NCBI RefSeq assembly: GCF_041262165.1
Contig: NZ_JBGCBY010000029.1
Location: 55,945 to 119,944 of the forward strand
Length of the DNA stretch: 64,000 bases
From: Streptacidiphilus sp041262165
Lineage (GTDB): Bacteria > Actinomycetota > Actinomycetes > Streptomycetales > Streptomycetaceae
Direction: 5' to 3'
The position numbers and the translations under genes are program-made. Under the pieces are notes generated by a model. It saw only the letters and a program-made list of their open reading frames with translations, made no database searches and was not told the DNA's origin. Positions 16,677-24,790 of the stretch are shown here, one piece after another (within the stretch, counting starts at the first letter, position 1; each line of letters starts with the position of its first letter).

Positions 16677-17363
16677 ATGCAGGAGATGAGCACCGAGTTC
16701 GGCGCCGTACGGGTGCTCGTGGTAGAGGACGATCCAGGAATCGCCCGTTCGCTGGTGCGGGGCCTGGACCGGGCCGGGTACCACGCGCAGAGCGTCGACA
16801 CCGGCCGGGCGGCTCTGGCCGCCGACCCTGTGCCCGACGTGGTGCTGCTCGACCTGGGCCTGCCGGACATCGACGGCGTCGAGGTCTGCCGCCTGCTGCG
16901 GCGCCGGTCCCATGCCGCGATCATCGTGGTGACCGCACGCGGCGAGGAGGGCGACCGGGTCTCCGCCCTGGACGAGGGCGCAGACGACTACCTGGTCAAG
17001 CCCTTCGGCCTGGCCGAACTCCTGGCCCGGATGCGGGCCGTGCTGCGCCGGACCCGCCCGGCCGTACCGGAGCTGCTACGCCACGGGCCGCTCACGGTGG
17101 ACCCCCGCACCCGCAAGGTCACCGTCGGCGAGGAGGAGATCGCGCTGACCCCCAAGGAGTTCGACATCCTGGAGTGCCTCGCCGCCGACCCTGGGCGGGT
17201 GGTGACCCGTCAGGAGATCCTGGAGCGGGCCTGGGACGCGCACTGGTACGGCCCGACCAAGGTGTTGGACGTGCACATGGCGGCGCTGCGCCGCAAGCTC
17301 GGCGTGCCCGGTCTGGTCGAGACCGTCTACGGCCGGGGCTTCCGTCTGAGCGAGCTGGGCTGA
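16677..17363 (+). CDS. OmpR-family response regulator
   Basis: Two-component DNA-binding regulator, 228 aa. Receiver domain: acidic pocket VVEDD, phospho-acceptor D59 in VVLLDLGLPDIDG, Lys in YLVKPFG. Winged-helix effector domain from about residue 125 (ALTPKEFDILECLA, VDVHMAALRRKLG-type recognition region, ETVYGRGFRL end). The ATG at 16677 is chosen because a TAGGCT -10 ends 6 bases before it; GTG 16671 and ATG 16686 are alternatives. Paired with the kinase 6 bases downstream. Likely target: the redox operon at 18910 (inference from position). Confidence 0.92.
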   Translation: MQEMSTEFGAVRVLVVEDDPGIARSLVRGLDRAGYHAQSVDTGRAALAADPVPDVVLLDLGLPDIDGVEVCRLLRRRSHAAIIVVTARGEEGDRVSALDEGADDYLVKPFGLAELLARMRAVLRRTRPAVPELLRHGPLTVDPRTRKVTVGEEEIALTPKEFDILECLAADPGRVVTRQEILERAWDAHWYGPTKVLDVHMAALRRKLGVPGLVETVYGRGFRLSELG

Positions 17364-17369
17364 CCGGCC

Positions 17370-18749
17370 GTGACCCGACGCATCGCGCTGACCGTACTGG
17401 TGCTCGTCACGGTTCTGTTGGTGCTGGCCGTCGTACCGCTCGGCTGGCTGCTGACCGAACGCGAGCAGACCTCGTTCCGCAGCACCGCCGAGGCGAGCGC
17501 CCGAGCGCTCTCCTCCGCCGCCGAGGAGCACCTCTCCGACAACAAGTCCGACGCGAACATGCTGCACCTGCTCGACGCGGCACAGCATGACGGCGACTGC
17601 GCGGCCATCTACAACGCGGGTGCCCAGGTGATCGCGCGCACCTCGTGCGGCGACGCCACAGCGACCGCGGTCCCCGCTCTGGTCAGGAGCACGCTCGCGA
17701 ACCGCCAGACCCACTCCGAGCAGGCGCAGAACCGGCTGACCGTGACGACACCGATCGGAGACGCCGAAGACCCCGTCGGCGTGGCGGTGCTGGTGCGTTC
17801 CCTCGATCCGTTGAACGATCGGATCGCGGCCGTGTGGGGCTGGCTCGCGCTCATCGGCGTCGGCGGGCTCCTCGCCGGAACCCTGGTCTCGGTCAGGCTG
17901 GCCCGCTGGGTGGGCAGCCCGCTGCACGCAGTGGACCGCGCGGCCCAGCAACTCGGCGAGGGCACGCTGGAGGTGCGGGCGCCGGCCGGAAGCGGGCCGC
18001 AGGAGGTGCGCAGGCTCGCGGCGACGTTCAACACCATGGCCGCGCGGACCGAGGCGCTGGTGCACGGCCACCGGACCGTGATCGCGGATGTCTCGCACCA
18101 GCTGCGGACCCCGCTCACGGCGTTGCGACTGCGGCTCGATCTACTCGCCGGCGATGTCGACGGCGAGGCGGCCGTGGAGCTCGCCGGCGCCCAGGAGGAG
18201 ATCGCGCGGCTGTCCCGCCTGGTGGACGGGCTGCTCGCGGTGGCCAGAGCCGAGGGCGCGGTGCCCAGGCCGGTCCTGGTGCGCGTGGACGAGGTGGTCG
18301 CGGAGCGGGTCGCCGCCTGGGAGCCGCTGGCCGCCGAGCGGCAGGTGGCGCTCACCGCCCGCTGCCGACAAGGGCTGAATGCGTATCTCGGTCCCGGTGA
18401 TCTGGAGCAGGTCCTCGACAACCTGCTGGCCAACGCGCTGGACGCGGTCCCGCACGGGGGACGGGTGCGTATCCAGGGGACGGTGGCTCCGGGCTCCTCC
18501 GGGCGCGGAACGGTCCATCTTCGAGTGATCGACGACGGTCCGGGAATGAGCGCGGACGCGCGCGAGTCGGCGTTCCGGCGCTTCGGGAACCCGGAGGCGG
18601 GCGGTACTGGCCTCGGCCTGGCGATCGTGCACCGGCTGGTGACCGCGAACGGCGGCACCGCCCGCCTGCAGGACACCGCTGGGGGCGGACTGACCGTGGT
18701 CCTGGAACTCCCCCCGGCCCGCCGTTCGCTCGCCAAGCCGCCCGAGTGA
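17370..18749 (+). CDS. Sensor histidine kinase
   Basis: 459-aa membrane kinase. TM1 near residues 5-27, an extracytoplasmic sensor of about 115 residues with two cysteines (GDCAAIY, TSCGD), TM2 near 150-175, HAMP, then the H-box with H243 in DVSHQLRTPL. The ATPase domain has the N-box DNLLANALDAV and G-boxes IDDGPGMS and GGTGLGLAIV. The paired cysteines could sense thiol or redox state, which would fit the operon downstream (inference). Confidence 0.92.
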   Translation: MTRRIALTVLVLVTVLLVLAVVPLGWLLTEREQTSFRSTAEASARALSSAAEEHLSDNKSDANMLHLLDAAQHDGDCAAIYNAGAQVIARTSCGDATATAVPALVRSTLANRQTHSEQAQNRLTVTTPIGDAEDPVGVAVLVRSLDPLNDRIAAVWGWLALIGVGGLLAGTLVSVRLARWVGSPLHAVDRAAQQLGEGTLEVRAPAGSGPQEVRRLAATFNTMAARTEALVHGHRTVIADVSHQLRTPLTALRLRLDLLAGDVDGEAAVELAGAQEEIARLSRLVDGLLAVARAEGAVPRPVLVRVDEVVAERVAAWEPLAAERQVALTARCRQGLNAYLGPGDLEQVLDNLLANALDAVPHGGRVRIQGTVAPGSSGRGTVHLRVIDDGPGMSADARESAFRRFGNPEAGGTGLGLAIVHRLVTANGGTARLQDTAGGGLTVVLELPPARRSLAKPPE

Positions 18750-18858
18750 CACGGATCAGGACTCACCACGGGGCCTCCCACCTGCGCTCTCTCCGGACCT
18801 TTACCGGTTGCGAAGGATTTCTGAACGGGTTCCCGACCGTCCGTCCCCGAACCTGGAG

Positions 18859-18885
18859 ACCGGACGCATCTCATGAGCGTCCGGT
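18859..18885 (+). promoter_or_regulatory. Leader hairpin before redox operon
   Basis: Perfect 9-base inverted repeat ACCGGACGC/GCGTCCGGT with a 9-base loop, 25 bases before the first gene. It may be the terminator of the two-component genes, an attenuator, or a dimeric regulator site. Confidence 0.45.
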
Positions 18886-18909
18886 TGTCGACGCGCGAGG
18901 AGTGCCGCC

Positions 18910-19347
18910 ATGCCTCACCCCGACCGAGTCCCGGGCGTCCGAGCGATCCGGCGACGCGACCGAGGACTGCGCCGGGTCGGCCTCGCCACCATCGGCATCA
19001 CCGTCGCCTCCGCAGCCGGCGCCGTGGTGCTGAGCACCGGATACGCCAAGTGGCTCCCCGGCACCACAGCCGCAGCAGCTCCGCGCACCACTCCCTCGGC
19101 ACCCAGTGCGTCGCCGGTTCCTCTGCGGACTCCTCTGCGCGCGCCCTCGAACACACCCTCGGGTCCGCCCACGCCGACGGCGACAAAGGCGCGCACCCCT
19201 TCGGCCGGCCCGACCAGCCGGGCCCCCCGAGCGACCGCAGCGCCGACACCGAGCCTGCAACCCCCGGTCCAGCCCCCCACCCTCGCCCCGCCGACGACCC
19301 AGGCGCCGCAGCCGCAACCACAACCGACCAAATCGGGTGCGTCATGA
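18910..19347 (+). CDS. Membrane-anchored Pro/Thr-rich protein
   Basis: 145 aa. Basic N-terminus, one hydrophobic segment (about 24-45), then a low-complexity Pro/Thr/Ser/Ala tail to the end. GAGGAG lies 7 bases before the ATG. Its stop overlaps the apbE start. In comparable operons of actinobacteria this position often holds an FMN-binding-domain protein flavinylated by ApbE. Here that domain and its Ser/Thr-Gly-Ala-Thr acceptor motif are absent, so this may be a remnant or a different anchor. Confidence 0.65.
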   Translation: MPHPDRVPGVRAIRRRDRGLRRVGLATIGITVASAAGAVVLSTGYAKWLPGTTAAAAPRTTPSAPSASPVPLRTPLRAPSNTPSGPPTPTATKARTPSAGPTSRAPRATAAPTPSLQPPVQPPTLAPPTTQAPQPQPQPTKSGAS

Positions 19348-20282
19348 CGGTCTCCACCGCACGGCCGGCGACGACCAGCTTCCCGGCCCTGGGCACCACC
19401 GCCGTCCTCGTGGTCGCCGACCCCGATCGGACAGCCCCGGCTCGACAGGTCCTGGAGCAGGAACTCGCCGCGATCGACCTCGCCTGCAGCCGCTTCCGTC
19501 CGGACTCCGAGCTCTCGCGCGCCAACGCCGCCGGCGGCAGCCCGGTCACGGTCGGCCCGCTGTTCGCCCAGGCGCTGGATGCGGCCCTGCGCGCGGCCGA
19601 ACTCACCGACGGCGCGGTCGATCCGACGGTGGGTCCGGCCCTGGCAGCCCTGGGCTACGACCGGACCTTCGCATCCGTGCGCCCGGAGGACGTCCGGCCC
19701 GCTGCCCTGGTCCCGCCCGCGGGGTGGCGGACCGTCGAGTGGGACCCCGCCGTTCGGCGCCTGCGGCTGCCCGCGGGTACCGGCCTGGACCTGGGAGCGA
19801 CCGCCAAGGCGCTGGCCGCGGACCGGGCGGCGGAACGGGCCGCCCGGGCCGCCGGATGCGGGGTCCTGGTGAGCCTCGGCGGGGACCTGTCGACCTCAGG
19901 CCGGGCCCCGCTCGACGGCTGGCAGGTGGAGATCGCGGACGACCACGCCGCCTCGTCACCCCGGTCCGGCCCGACCGTGGTCGTGCGCAGCGGCGGCCTG
20001 GCGACCTCGGGCACCAGCGTGCGGACCTGGCGGCGCGGCGGTCGCGCCCTGCACCACATCGTCGACCCCGCCACCGGGGACGTGCCGCCTCCGGTCTGGC
20101 GGACCGTCAGCGTCGCCGCGGCGAGCTGCGTGGACGCCAACGCCGCGAGCACGGCCGCGATCGTCCTGGGCGAGCAGGCGCTCGCCTGGCTGCGAGACGC
20201 GGCGCTGCCGGCCCGGCTGGTCCGCGTCGACGGGTCCGTGACCACCCTGTGCGGGTGGCCCGCGGAGGGAGCACGGCCATGA
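19344..20282 (+). CDS. apbE: ApbE-family FAD:protein FMN transferase
   Basis: Transfers FMN from FAD onto a Thr of target proteins, Mg-dependent. 312 aa. Family motifs: SRFRPDSELSRAN near residue 48-60, DGAVDPTVG, LDLGATAKALAADRA, LVSLGGDLSTSG, and LHHIVDPATG in the Mg-site region. No signal peptide, suggesting cytoplasmic action or a tethered form. Starts by ATGA overlap with the upstream gene and overlaps the heme-protein gene downstream. No clear acceptor protein is encoded next to it. Confidence 0.9.
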   Translation: MTVSTARPATTSFPALGTTAVLVVADPDRTAPARQVLEQELAAIDLACSRFRPDSELSRANAAGGSPVTVGPLFAQALDAALRAAELTDGAVDPTVGPALAALGYDRTFASVRPEDVRPAALVPPAGWRTVEWDPAVRRLRLPAGTGLDLGATAKALAADRAAERAARAAGCGVLVSLGGDLSTSGRAPLDGWQVEIADDHAASSPRSGPTVVVRSGGLATSGTSVRTWRRGGRALHHIVDPATGDVPPPVWRTVSVAAASCVDANAASTAAIVLGEQALAWLRDAALPARLVRVDGSVTTLCGWPAEGARP

Positions 20283-21016
20283 CCGGAACGATCCAGCTCG
20301 CCGCCGGACCCAGCCCGCTCTGGTACGCCACCCGGGCCGGCGGCACGGTCGCGCTGCTGCTTCTCACCGCCACCGTCGTGCTCGGCATCGCGGTGAGCGG
20401 CCAGTACGCGCCCCGGCGGATCGCCCGGTTCGAGATCAGCACCCTGCACCGGAATCTGTCCCTGCTCTCGCTCTCATTCCTCGCCCTGCACATCGTCACC
20501 GCCATCGCCGACACCTTCGTCCATCTGACCTGGCTGGACGCGCTGCTGCCGTTCGCCTCCTCGTATCGGACGCTCTGGCTGGGTCTGGGAACCCTGGCGT
20601 TCGACCTGCTGCTCGCGATCCTGGCGACCAGCGCGATCCGGCTGCGGATGGGCCTGCGGCGCTGGAAGGCCGTGCACTGGCTGGCCTACGCCTGCTGGCC
20701 GCTCGCCGTGTTCCACGGTGCCGGAACCGGGACGGACACCAAGCTCTCGCTGCAACTCGTGCTCTACGTCGGCTGTCTGGCCGCGGTGGTCGCCGCCGTC
20801 TGGTGGCGGCTGTACCGGGCGGGACCCGGTCACCGTGCGGCCCGACTCTGGGGCGGCCTCGCCACGCTGGCCGTCCCCCTGCTGCTGGCCGTGTTCCTGG
20901 CGGGCGGCCCGCTCAAGCCGGGCTGGGCCCAGCGGGCGGCCGGACCGGCCCCGGCGGTCGCACTCGGGTCCGCCGACCCGGCGGGCTCCGTCGTGCGAAC
21001 GGAAGGAACCCTGTGA
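20279..21016 (+). CDS. Ferric-reductase-like transmembrane protein
   Basis: 245-aa integral membrane protein, about six segments, with the heme-ligand histidine pattern of ferric-reductase-like/MsrQ domains (STLHRNLSLLSL, LALHIVTAIAD, KAVHWLAYACWPLAVFHG). It probably passes electrons across the membrane through heme b. Overlaps apbE (upstream) and the NuoF-like gene (downstream) by 4 bases each, so it is tightly coupled. Confidence 0.85.
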   Translation: MTGTIQLAAGPSPLWYATRAGGTVALLLLTATVVLGIAVSGQYAPRRIARFEISTLHRNLSLLSLSFLALHIVTAIADTFVHLTWLDALLPFASSYRTLWLGLGTLAFDLLLAILATSAIRLRMGLRRWKAVHWLAYACWPLAVFHGAGTGTDTKLSLQLVLYVGCLAAVVAAVWWRLYRAGPGHRAARLWGGLATLAVPLLLAVFLAGGPLKPGWAQRAAGPAPAVALGSADPAGSVVRTEGTL

Positions 21017-22377
21017 ACCGGGAAACCGAGACCGTCTACGCCGAACGAACCGAAGGCGGACCAAACGCACCGGTCGACGGCCCCAACGGCCCGTACGGCA
21101 GCCGCCTCCTGGACGGCTGGTTCAGCACCGGCGTGCCGGCCGATCTGACGGAACATCTGCGCCGTTACGGTCCGCCCCCGCTGCCGCGCGACCGCCGCTC
21201 GGGCACACCACTGATCCGAGCCGTCGAGGAGGCCGGGCTCACCGGTCGAGGCGGTGCCGCCTTCCCGACCGGCCGCAAACTGCGGACGGTCGCCGAGGCG
21301 CGCGGGACCGCCGTGGTCGTCGCCAACGGAATGGAGAGCGAACCGGCCAGCCGCAAGGACGAGACGCTGCTCGACCTCGCCCCGCACCTGGTCCTGGACG
21401 GCGCCGCCCTGGCGGCTGCGGCCGTCGGCGCCACCGCCGTCCACCTCTGCCTGCCCCGCAGCCGGGAGGCCCAGCGGCTCCGCCTGGCCGAAGCGGTCGA
21501 GGACCGCCGGCGAGCCGGGATCGACCCGTTGCCGGTCCAGCTCCACTCGCTGCCGCACCACTACGTGTCCAGTGAGGAGACCTCCCTGGTGCGCTGGCTC
21601 AACGGCGGCGACGCCCGCCCGATGGCCACCCCGCCGCGCCCCTTCGAGAAGGGCGTGGACGGCCGTCCCACCCTGGTCGACAACGTCGAGACCCTCGCCC
21701 ACCTGGCCCTGATCGCCCGCTACGGCCCGCGCTGGTTCCGCAGCAGCGGCACCGCCGACGCGCCGGGAACCACGCTCGTGACCGTGTCCGGCGCCGTCCG
21801 AGCCCCCAGCGTCTACGAGATCACGCTCGGCGCGCCCATCGGCTCCGTGCTCGACGCGGCCGGGGGCGCCGCACAGTCGCTGGGCGCCGTCCTCGTCGGC
21901 GGGTTCTTCGGCAACTGGCTCCCGGCCGACCTTGCCGTCCGCACGCCGTTCACCACGTCCGCGCTCGCCGCCGCCGGGGCAGGACCGGGCGCCGGAGTCC
22001 TGGTCGCCCTGCCGCACAAGGCCTGCGGCCTTGCCGAGACCGCGCGGGTGCTCGGCTACCTCGCGGCCCAGAGCGCCCGCCAGTGCGGCCCCTGCCTCTT
22101 CGGACTGCCCGCCGTCGCCGAGGACTTCGCGCAACTCGCCTGGGGACGCCCCGACTACGACCAGTACGACCGGCTGCAGCGCCATGTCGGCCTGCTCCCC
22201 GGGCGCGGCGCCTGCCGCCACCCCGACGGGGCCTCCCGCCTCGCCGCGAGCGCGCTGCAGGCCTTCGCCCACGACGTGGACCGCCACCTGTCCGCAGGGC
22301 CCTGCGCCGCCGCGGGAAACCGGCCCGTCATCCGCATCCCCGACGCCCCGGGACCGGACCAGGAGGGCTGGCAGTGA
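21013..22377 (+). CDS. NuoF-like NADH dehydrogenase flavoprotein
   Basis: 454-aa homolog of the 51-kDa complex I subunit. The NADH/FMN site GLTGRGGAAFPTGRK, NGMESEPASRKD and the SLBB-region segment VSGAVRAPSVYEI are clear. The Fe-S region reads SARQCGPCLFG plus GACRHPDG, so three of the four usual cluster cysteines remain and the first is Ala. Cluster assembly may differ. Likely oxidises NAD(P)H and feeds the adjacent ferredoxin and heme proteins. GTG start overlaps the upstream stop. Confidence 0.88.
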   Translation: MNRETETVYAERTEGGPNAPVDGPNGPYGSRLLDGWFSTGVPADLTEHLRRYGPPPLPRDRRSGTPLIRAVEEAGLTGRGGAAFPTGRKLRTVAEARGTAVVVANGMESEPASRKDETLLDLAPHLVLDGAALAAAAVGATAVHLCLPRSREAQRLRLAEAVEDRRRAGIDPLPVQLHSLPHHYVSSEETSLVRWLNGGDARPMATPPRPFEKGVDGRPTLVDNVETLAHLALIARYGPRWFRSSGTADAPGTTLVTVSGAVRAPSVYEITLGAPIGSVLDAAGGAAQSLGAVLVGGFFGNWLPADLAVRTPFTTSALAAAGAGPGAGVLVALPHKACGLAETARVLGYLAAQSARQCGPCLFGLPAVAEDFAQLAWGRPDYDQYDRLQRHVGLLPGRGACRHPDGASRLAASALQAFAHDVDRHLSAGPCAAAGNRPVIRIPDAPGPDQEGWQ

Positions 22378-22592
22378 CCGCCGCCCGCCGCCTCGGCATC
22401 GACCGCATCACCTGCGACGGCCGCGGCCTGTGCGCCGAACTGCTGCCCGAACTCGTCGGCCTGGACGAGTGGGGATACCCCGTCATACCCGACCCGGCCG
22501 TACCGGCCGACCTGCTCACCCACGCCCGCCGTGCCGTCGCCGCCTGTCCGGTCCTGGCACTGCGCCTGGACAAGGCACCCAAGCCGGGCTGA
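22374..22592 (+). CDS. Short ferredoxin, 3-Cys type
   Basis: 72 aa. Cysteines at 14, 20 and 58 (CDGRGLC and AACPVLAL) match [3Fe-4S] ferredoxins of actinobacteria, which lack the fourth ligand. GTG start overlaps the NuoF-like stop, so the two are made together. Probable electron link between the flavoprotein and membrane hemes. Confidence 0.87.
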   Translation: MTAARRLGIDRITCDGRGLCAELLPELVGLDEWGYPVIPDPAVPADLLTHARRAVAACPVLALRLDKAPKPG

Positions 22593-22670
22593 ACCGGTTC
22601 TTAGTCAGGGATCGGACACACTGCTGATCAACTCACCAGGGCCGGACGGTACGAGGGCAAGGACGCACGC

Positions 22671-23291
22671 ATGACCCCGCTCAGCAGCAACCCGACCGTT
22701 CCGGAAGACCACGGACCAGAGGGCAACGAGCGACTCACCGCAACCACCGGAGCACTGCTGCTCCCGCTCTTCGCCGCCGAAGGCGTCACCATCCTGTTCC
22801 TGCGTCAACTCCTCACCTGGCACTTCTTCATCGGCCTGCTGCTGATCGGCCCGGTCTGCCTCAAGCTCGGCTCCACCGGCTACCGCTTCTTCCGCTACTA
22901 CACCGGCGCTCCGGCCTATCGACGCAAAGGCCCTCCGATCCTGCCGCTGCGACTGCTCGCACCCCTGCTGGTGGCCTCCAGCGTCGCCGTCCTGGCCACC
23001 GGTGTGGCACTGGGCCTGCTGGGCCGCGACGCCGGGCCCGTCCCGGTCCTGTTCCTGCACAAGGCGAGCTTCGTGTGCTGGGCCGGGCTGATGACCGTGC
23101 ATGTGCTGGCGTACCTGTGGCGGCTGCCCCGGCTCGTCGGCGCCGACCTGCGCCGCCGCTCCGCCCGCCACGGCGCCGCCGGGCCCGGCGGTACCGGCGT
23201 GCGCTGGACGCTGCTGGCGCTGTCGCTGGCCGCCGGTCTGGTCATCGCCCTCGCCGGGACACCGATGGTCTCCCACTGGAACGCCCACTGA
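22671..23291 (+). CDS. Cytochrome b561/DUF4405-like membrane protein
   Basis: 206 aa with four to five membrane segments. Histidines inside or at the ends of helices (LLTWHFFIG, LFLHKASFVCW, MTVHVLAYLWRLPRL) are plausible heme b ligands. AAGGA lies 7 bases before the ATG. Last large gene of the redox operon; a quinone or periplasmic acceptor may receive the electrons. Substrate unknown. Confidence 0.7.
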   Translation: MTPLSSNPTVPEDHGPEGNERLTATTGALLLPLFAAEGVTILFLRQLLTWHFFIGLLLIGPVCLKLGSTGYRFFRYYTGAPAYRRKGPPILPLRLLAPLLVASSVAVLATGVALGLLGRDAGPVPVLFLHKASFVCWAGLMTVHVLAYLWRLPRLVGADLRRRSARHGAAGPGGTGVRWTLLALSLAAGLVIALAGTPMVSHWNAH

Positions 23292-23379
23292 AGCAGACCT
23301 GCACCTTTTCCTTAGCGGGTGCCTACGGGCGCTCCTGGACACTGGTCACGAACAGCTGGCACCGCTGGAGGTGGCGACC

Positions 23380-23652
23380 ATGGGGAGTCCATACACTCAG
23401 GTACGGGACCAGGGCCTGGCACGTACGGCGTCCTGGACCCGCCGAACCGCAGCCGCAGGGGTACTGCTCTGCGCAGCACTGGCCGCGGTCTTCGCCCACA
23501 GCCTGCCCGGCCAGTCCGCGTCCGGCAGCGGATCGACCTCCGGCCTCAGGAGCGCACCGACGCAGGGGAACCCGCAGCAGCCGGTGCAGGCCCCCACGCA
23601 GCCGCCGGCAGCGGGGTCGGGTCCGGGCCAGGTCGTCTCCGGCGCCTCCTGA
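23380..23652 (+). CDS. Small single-TM protein with Pro/Gln-rich tail
   Basis: 90 aa, start fixed by GGAGGTGG about 6 bases upstream. Membrane segment near residues 26-44, then a low-complexity extracytoplasmic tail, the same plan as the 18910 protein at the other end of the operon. Function unknown. Confidence 0.65.
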   Translation: MGSPYTQVRDQGLARTASWTRRTAAAGVLLCAALAAVFAHSLPGQSASGSGSTSGLRSAPTQGNPQQPVQAPTQPPAAGSGPGQVVSGAS

Positions 23653-23684
23653 GCCGAGCCCCTCGAACCGGGGTTACCGAAGGG

Positions 23685-23714
23685 TAGACAGGGTGGACCA
23701 GGCGCTTCTAGGCT
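23685..23714 (+). promoter_or_regulatory. Promoter of 23739 gene
   Basis: TAGACA (23685-23690), 18-base spacer, TAGGCT (23709-23714); close to housekeeping-sigma consensus, giving a leader of about 18 bases. Confidence 0.6.
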
Positions 23715-23738
23715 CTGCCGACGCCTGGAGGCCCCCGC

Positions 23739-24614
23739 ATGGAACCGACCGACCGCACCGCCGCGCGTATCGCCCTGCCCCTGGCCGCGGCCAGGCTGGC
23801 TGAGCTGCTCCGGCGCAGCGATCCGGACGCGCCGGTTGCCGGATCGGACTGGCGCGTCGCCGACGTGGCGACCCATCTCGGCTTCGTCCTCCAGGGATTC
23901 ACCGAGGCGGCCACCGGCAGCAGCGCGAGATTCGCCCGGTATGTGCCCGACGAGCCCGACTTCCACCACCGGCTGGCCACCGTGAACGCCGCGCTCATAC
24001 GGGAGTTCACCGAGACCGCCACCGGCCTGGACCCGACGGCGCCGCCCAGCGGCATCGAGCGGCGGATCGAGCAGCGGATCGAGGAGGGCATCGCCGGATT
24101 CCTCGAGGCCACCGAAGCACTCGCCCCCGACGCGCAGTTGGAGACACCCTGGTACGGGCCTGGTGTGAACCGGACGCCGGACACGCTCACCGCGCTGGCG
24201 CTGGGAGAACTCCTGGTCCACGGTCTGGACATCGCCCGCACCACCCGCGCGCCCTGGCCCATCGAGCGCGCCGACGCCGCCGTGGTCGCCCGCGAGGTCT
24301 TCGCCCGGATGCTGCCGCTGATGCTCAGCGACACCGGCCGCGCGGCCACCGTCTCCTACCGGATCAACTTTCGCGGTACGTCCCGCGGCACACCCGACCT
24401 CGTCGTCAGGCTCGACGCGGGCACGGTCACCACAGGACCCGCAGCGCCCGGCGAGCGGGTCGACTGCCGCATCTGGGCGGACCCGGTGGCCTTCCTGCTC
24501 GTCGGCTACGGCCGGACCCCCACCTGGCGCCAGGCCCTGGCCGGTCGGATCGTCGCCTTCGGCCGCCGCCCCTGGATCGCCGCGCAGCTTCCGCAGCTGT
24601 TCTGCAGGCCCTGA
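23739..24614 (+). CDS. Maleylpyruvate isomerase-family (MDMPI/DinB-like) protein
   Basis: 291 aa. The N-terminal DinB-like four-helix domain has the metal-ligand pattern DWRVADVATHLGFV and later GELLVHGLDIAR, as in mycothiol-dependent maleylpyruvate isomerase relatives. The C-terminal third (DLVVRLDAGTVTTGP, ADPVAFLLVGYGR) resembles SCP2-like sterol-carrier folds. GGAGG lies 7 bases before the ATG. Probably a mycothiol-using enzyme; substrate unknown. Confidence 0.8.
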   Translation: MEPTDRTAARIALPLAAARLAELLRRSDPDAPVAGSDWRVADVATHLGFVLQGFTEAATGSSARFARYVPDEPDFHHRLATVNAALIREFTETATGLDPTAPPSGIERRIEQRIEEGIAGFLEATEALAPDAQLETPWYGPGVNRTPDTLTALALGELLVHGLDIARTTRAPWPIERADAAVVAREVFARMLPLMLSDTGRAATVSYRINFRGTSRGTPDLVVRLDAGTVTTGPAAPGERVDCRIWADPVAFLLVGYGRTPTWRQALAGRIVAFGRRPWIAAQLPQLFCRP

Positions 24615-24631
24615 GACCGACCGGCCAGAGA

Positions 24632-24651
24632 ACAATCGCACTCACGATTGT
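24632..24651. promoter_or_regulatory. Inverted repeat downstream of MDMPI gene
   Basis: ACAATCG/CGATTGT, perfect 7-base arms around CACTCA, 17 bases after the stop and 140 before the next start. Possible operator or terminator. Confidence 0.4.
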
Positions 24652-24790
24652 GATCGCCCATCAGGGCGACACGCTCATCCACGGCGAGCACTTTCCCCCG
24701 CCTTACCTGCAACCGCGTTCCCACGCCGACCATCTGATCGAACTCTTACCCGCTCTCCCTATGCTCTCCGTGATCTCCCAGGAAGGGCAC

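Noticed and set aside
24613..24626. Match to the terminal repeat (AGACCGACCGGC) of the palindromic element
   Set aside because: Only 12 bases match, and no partner end or core follows within 300 bases; chance or a small relic.
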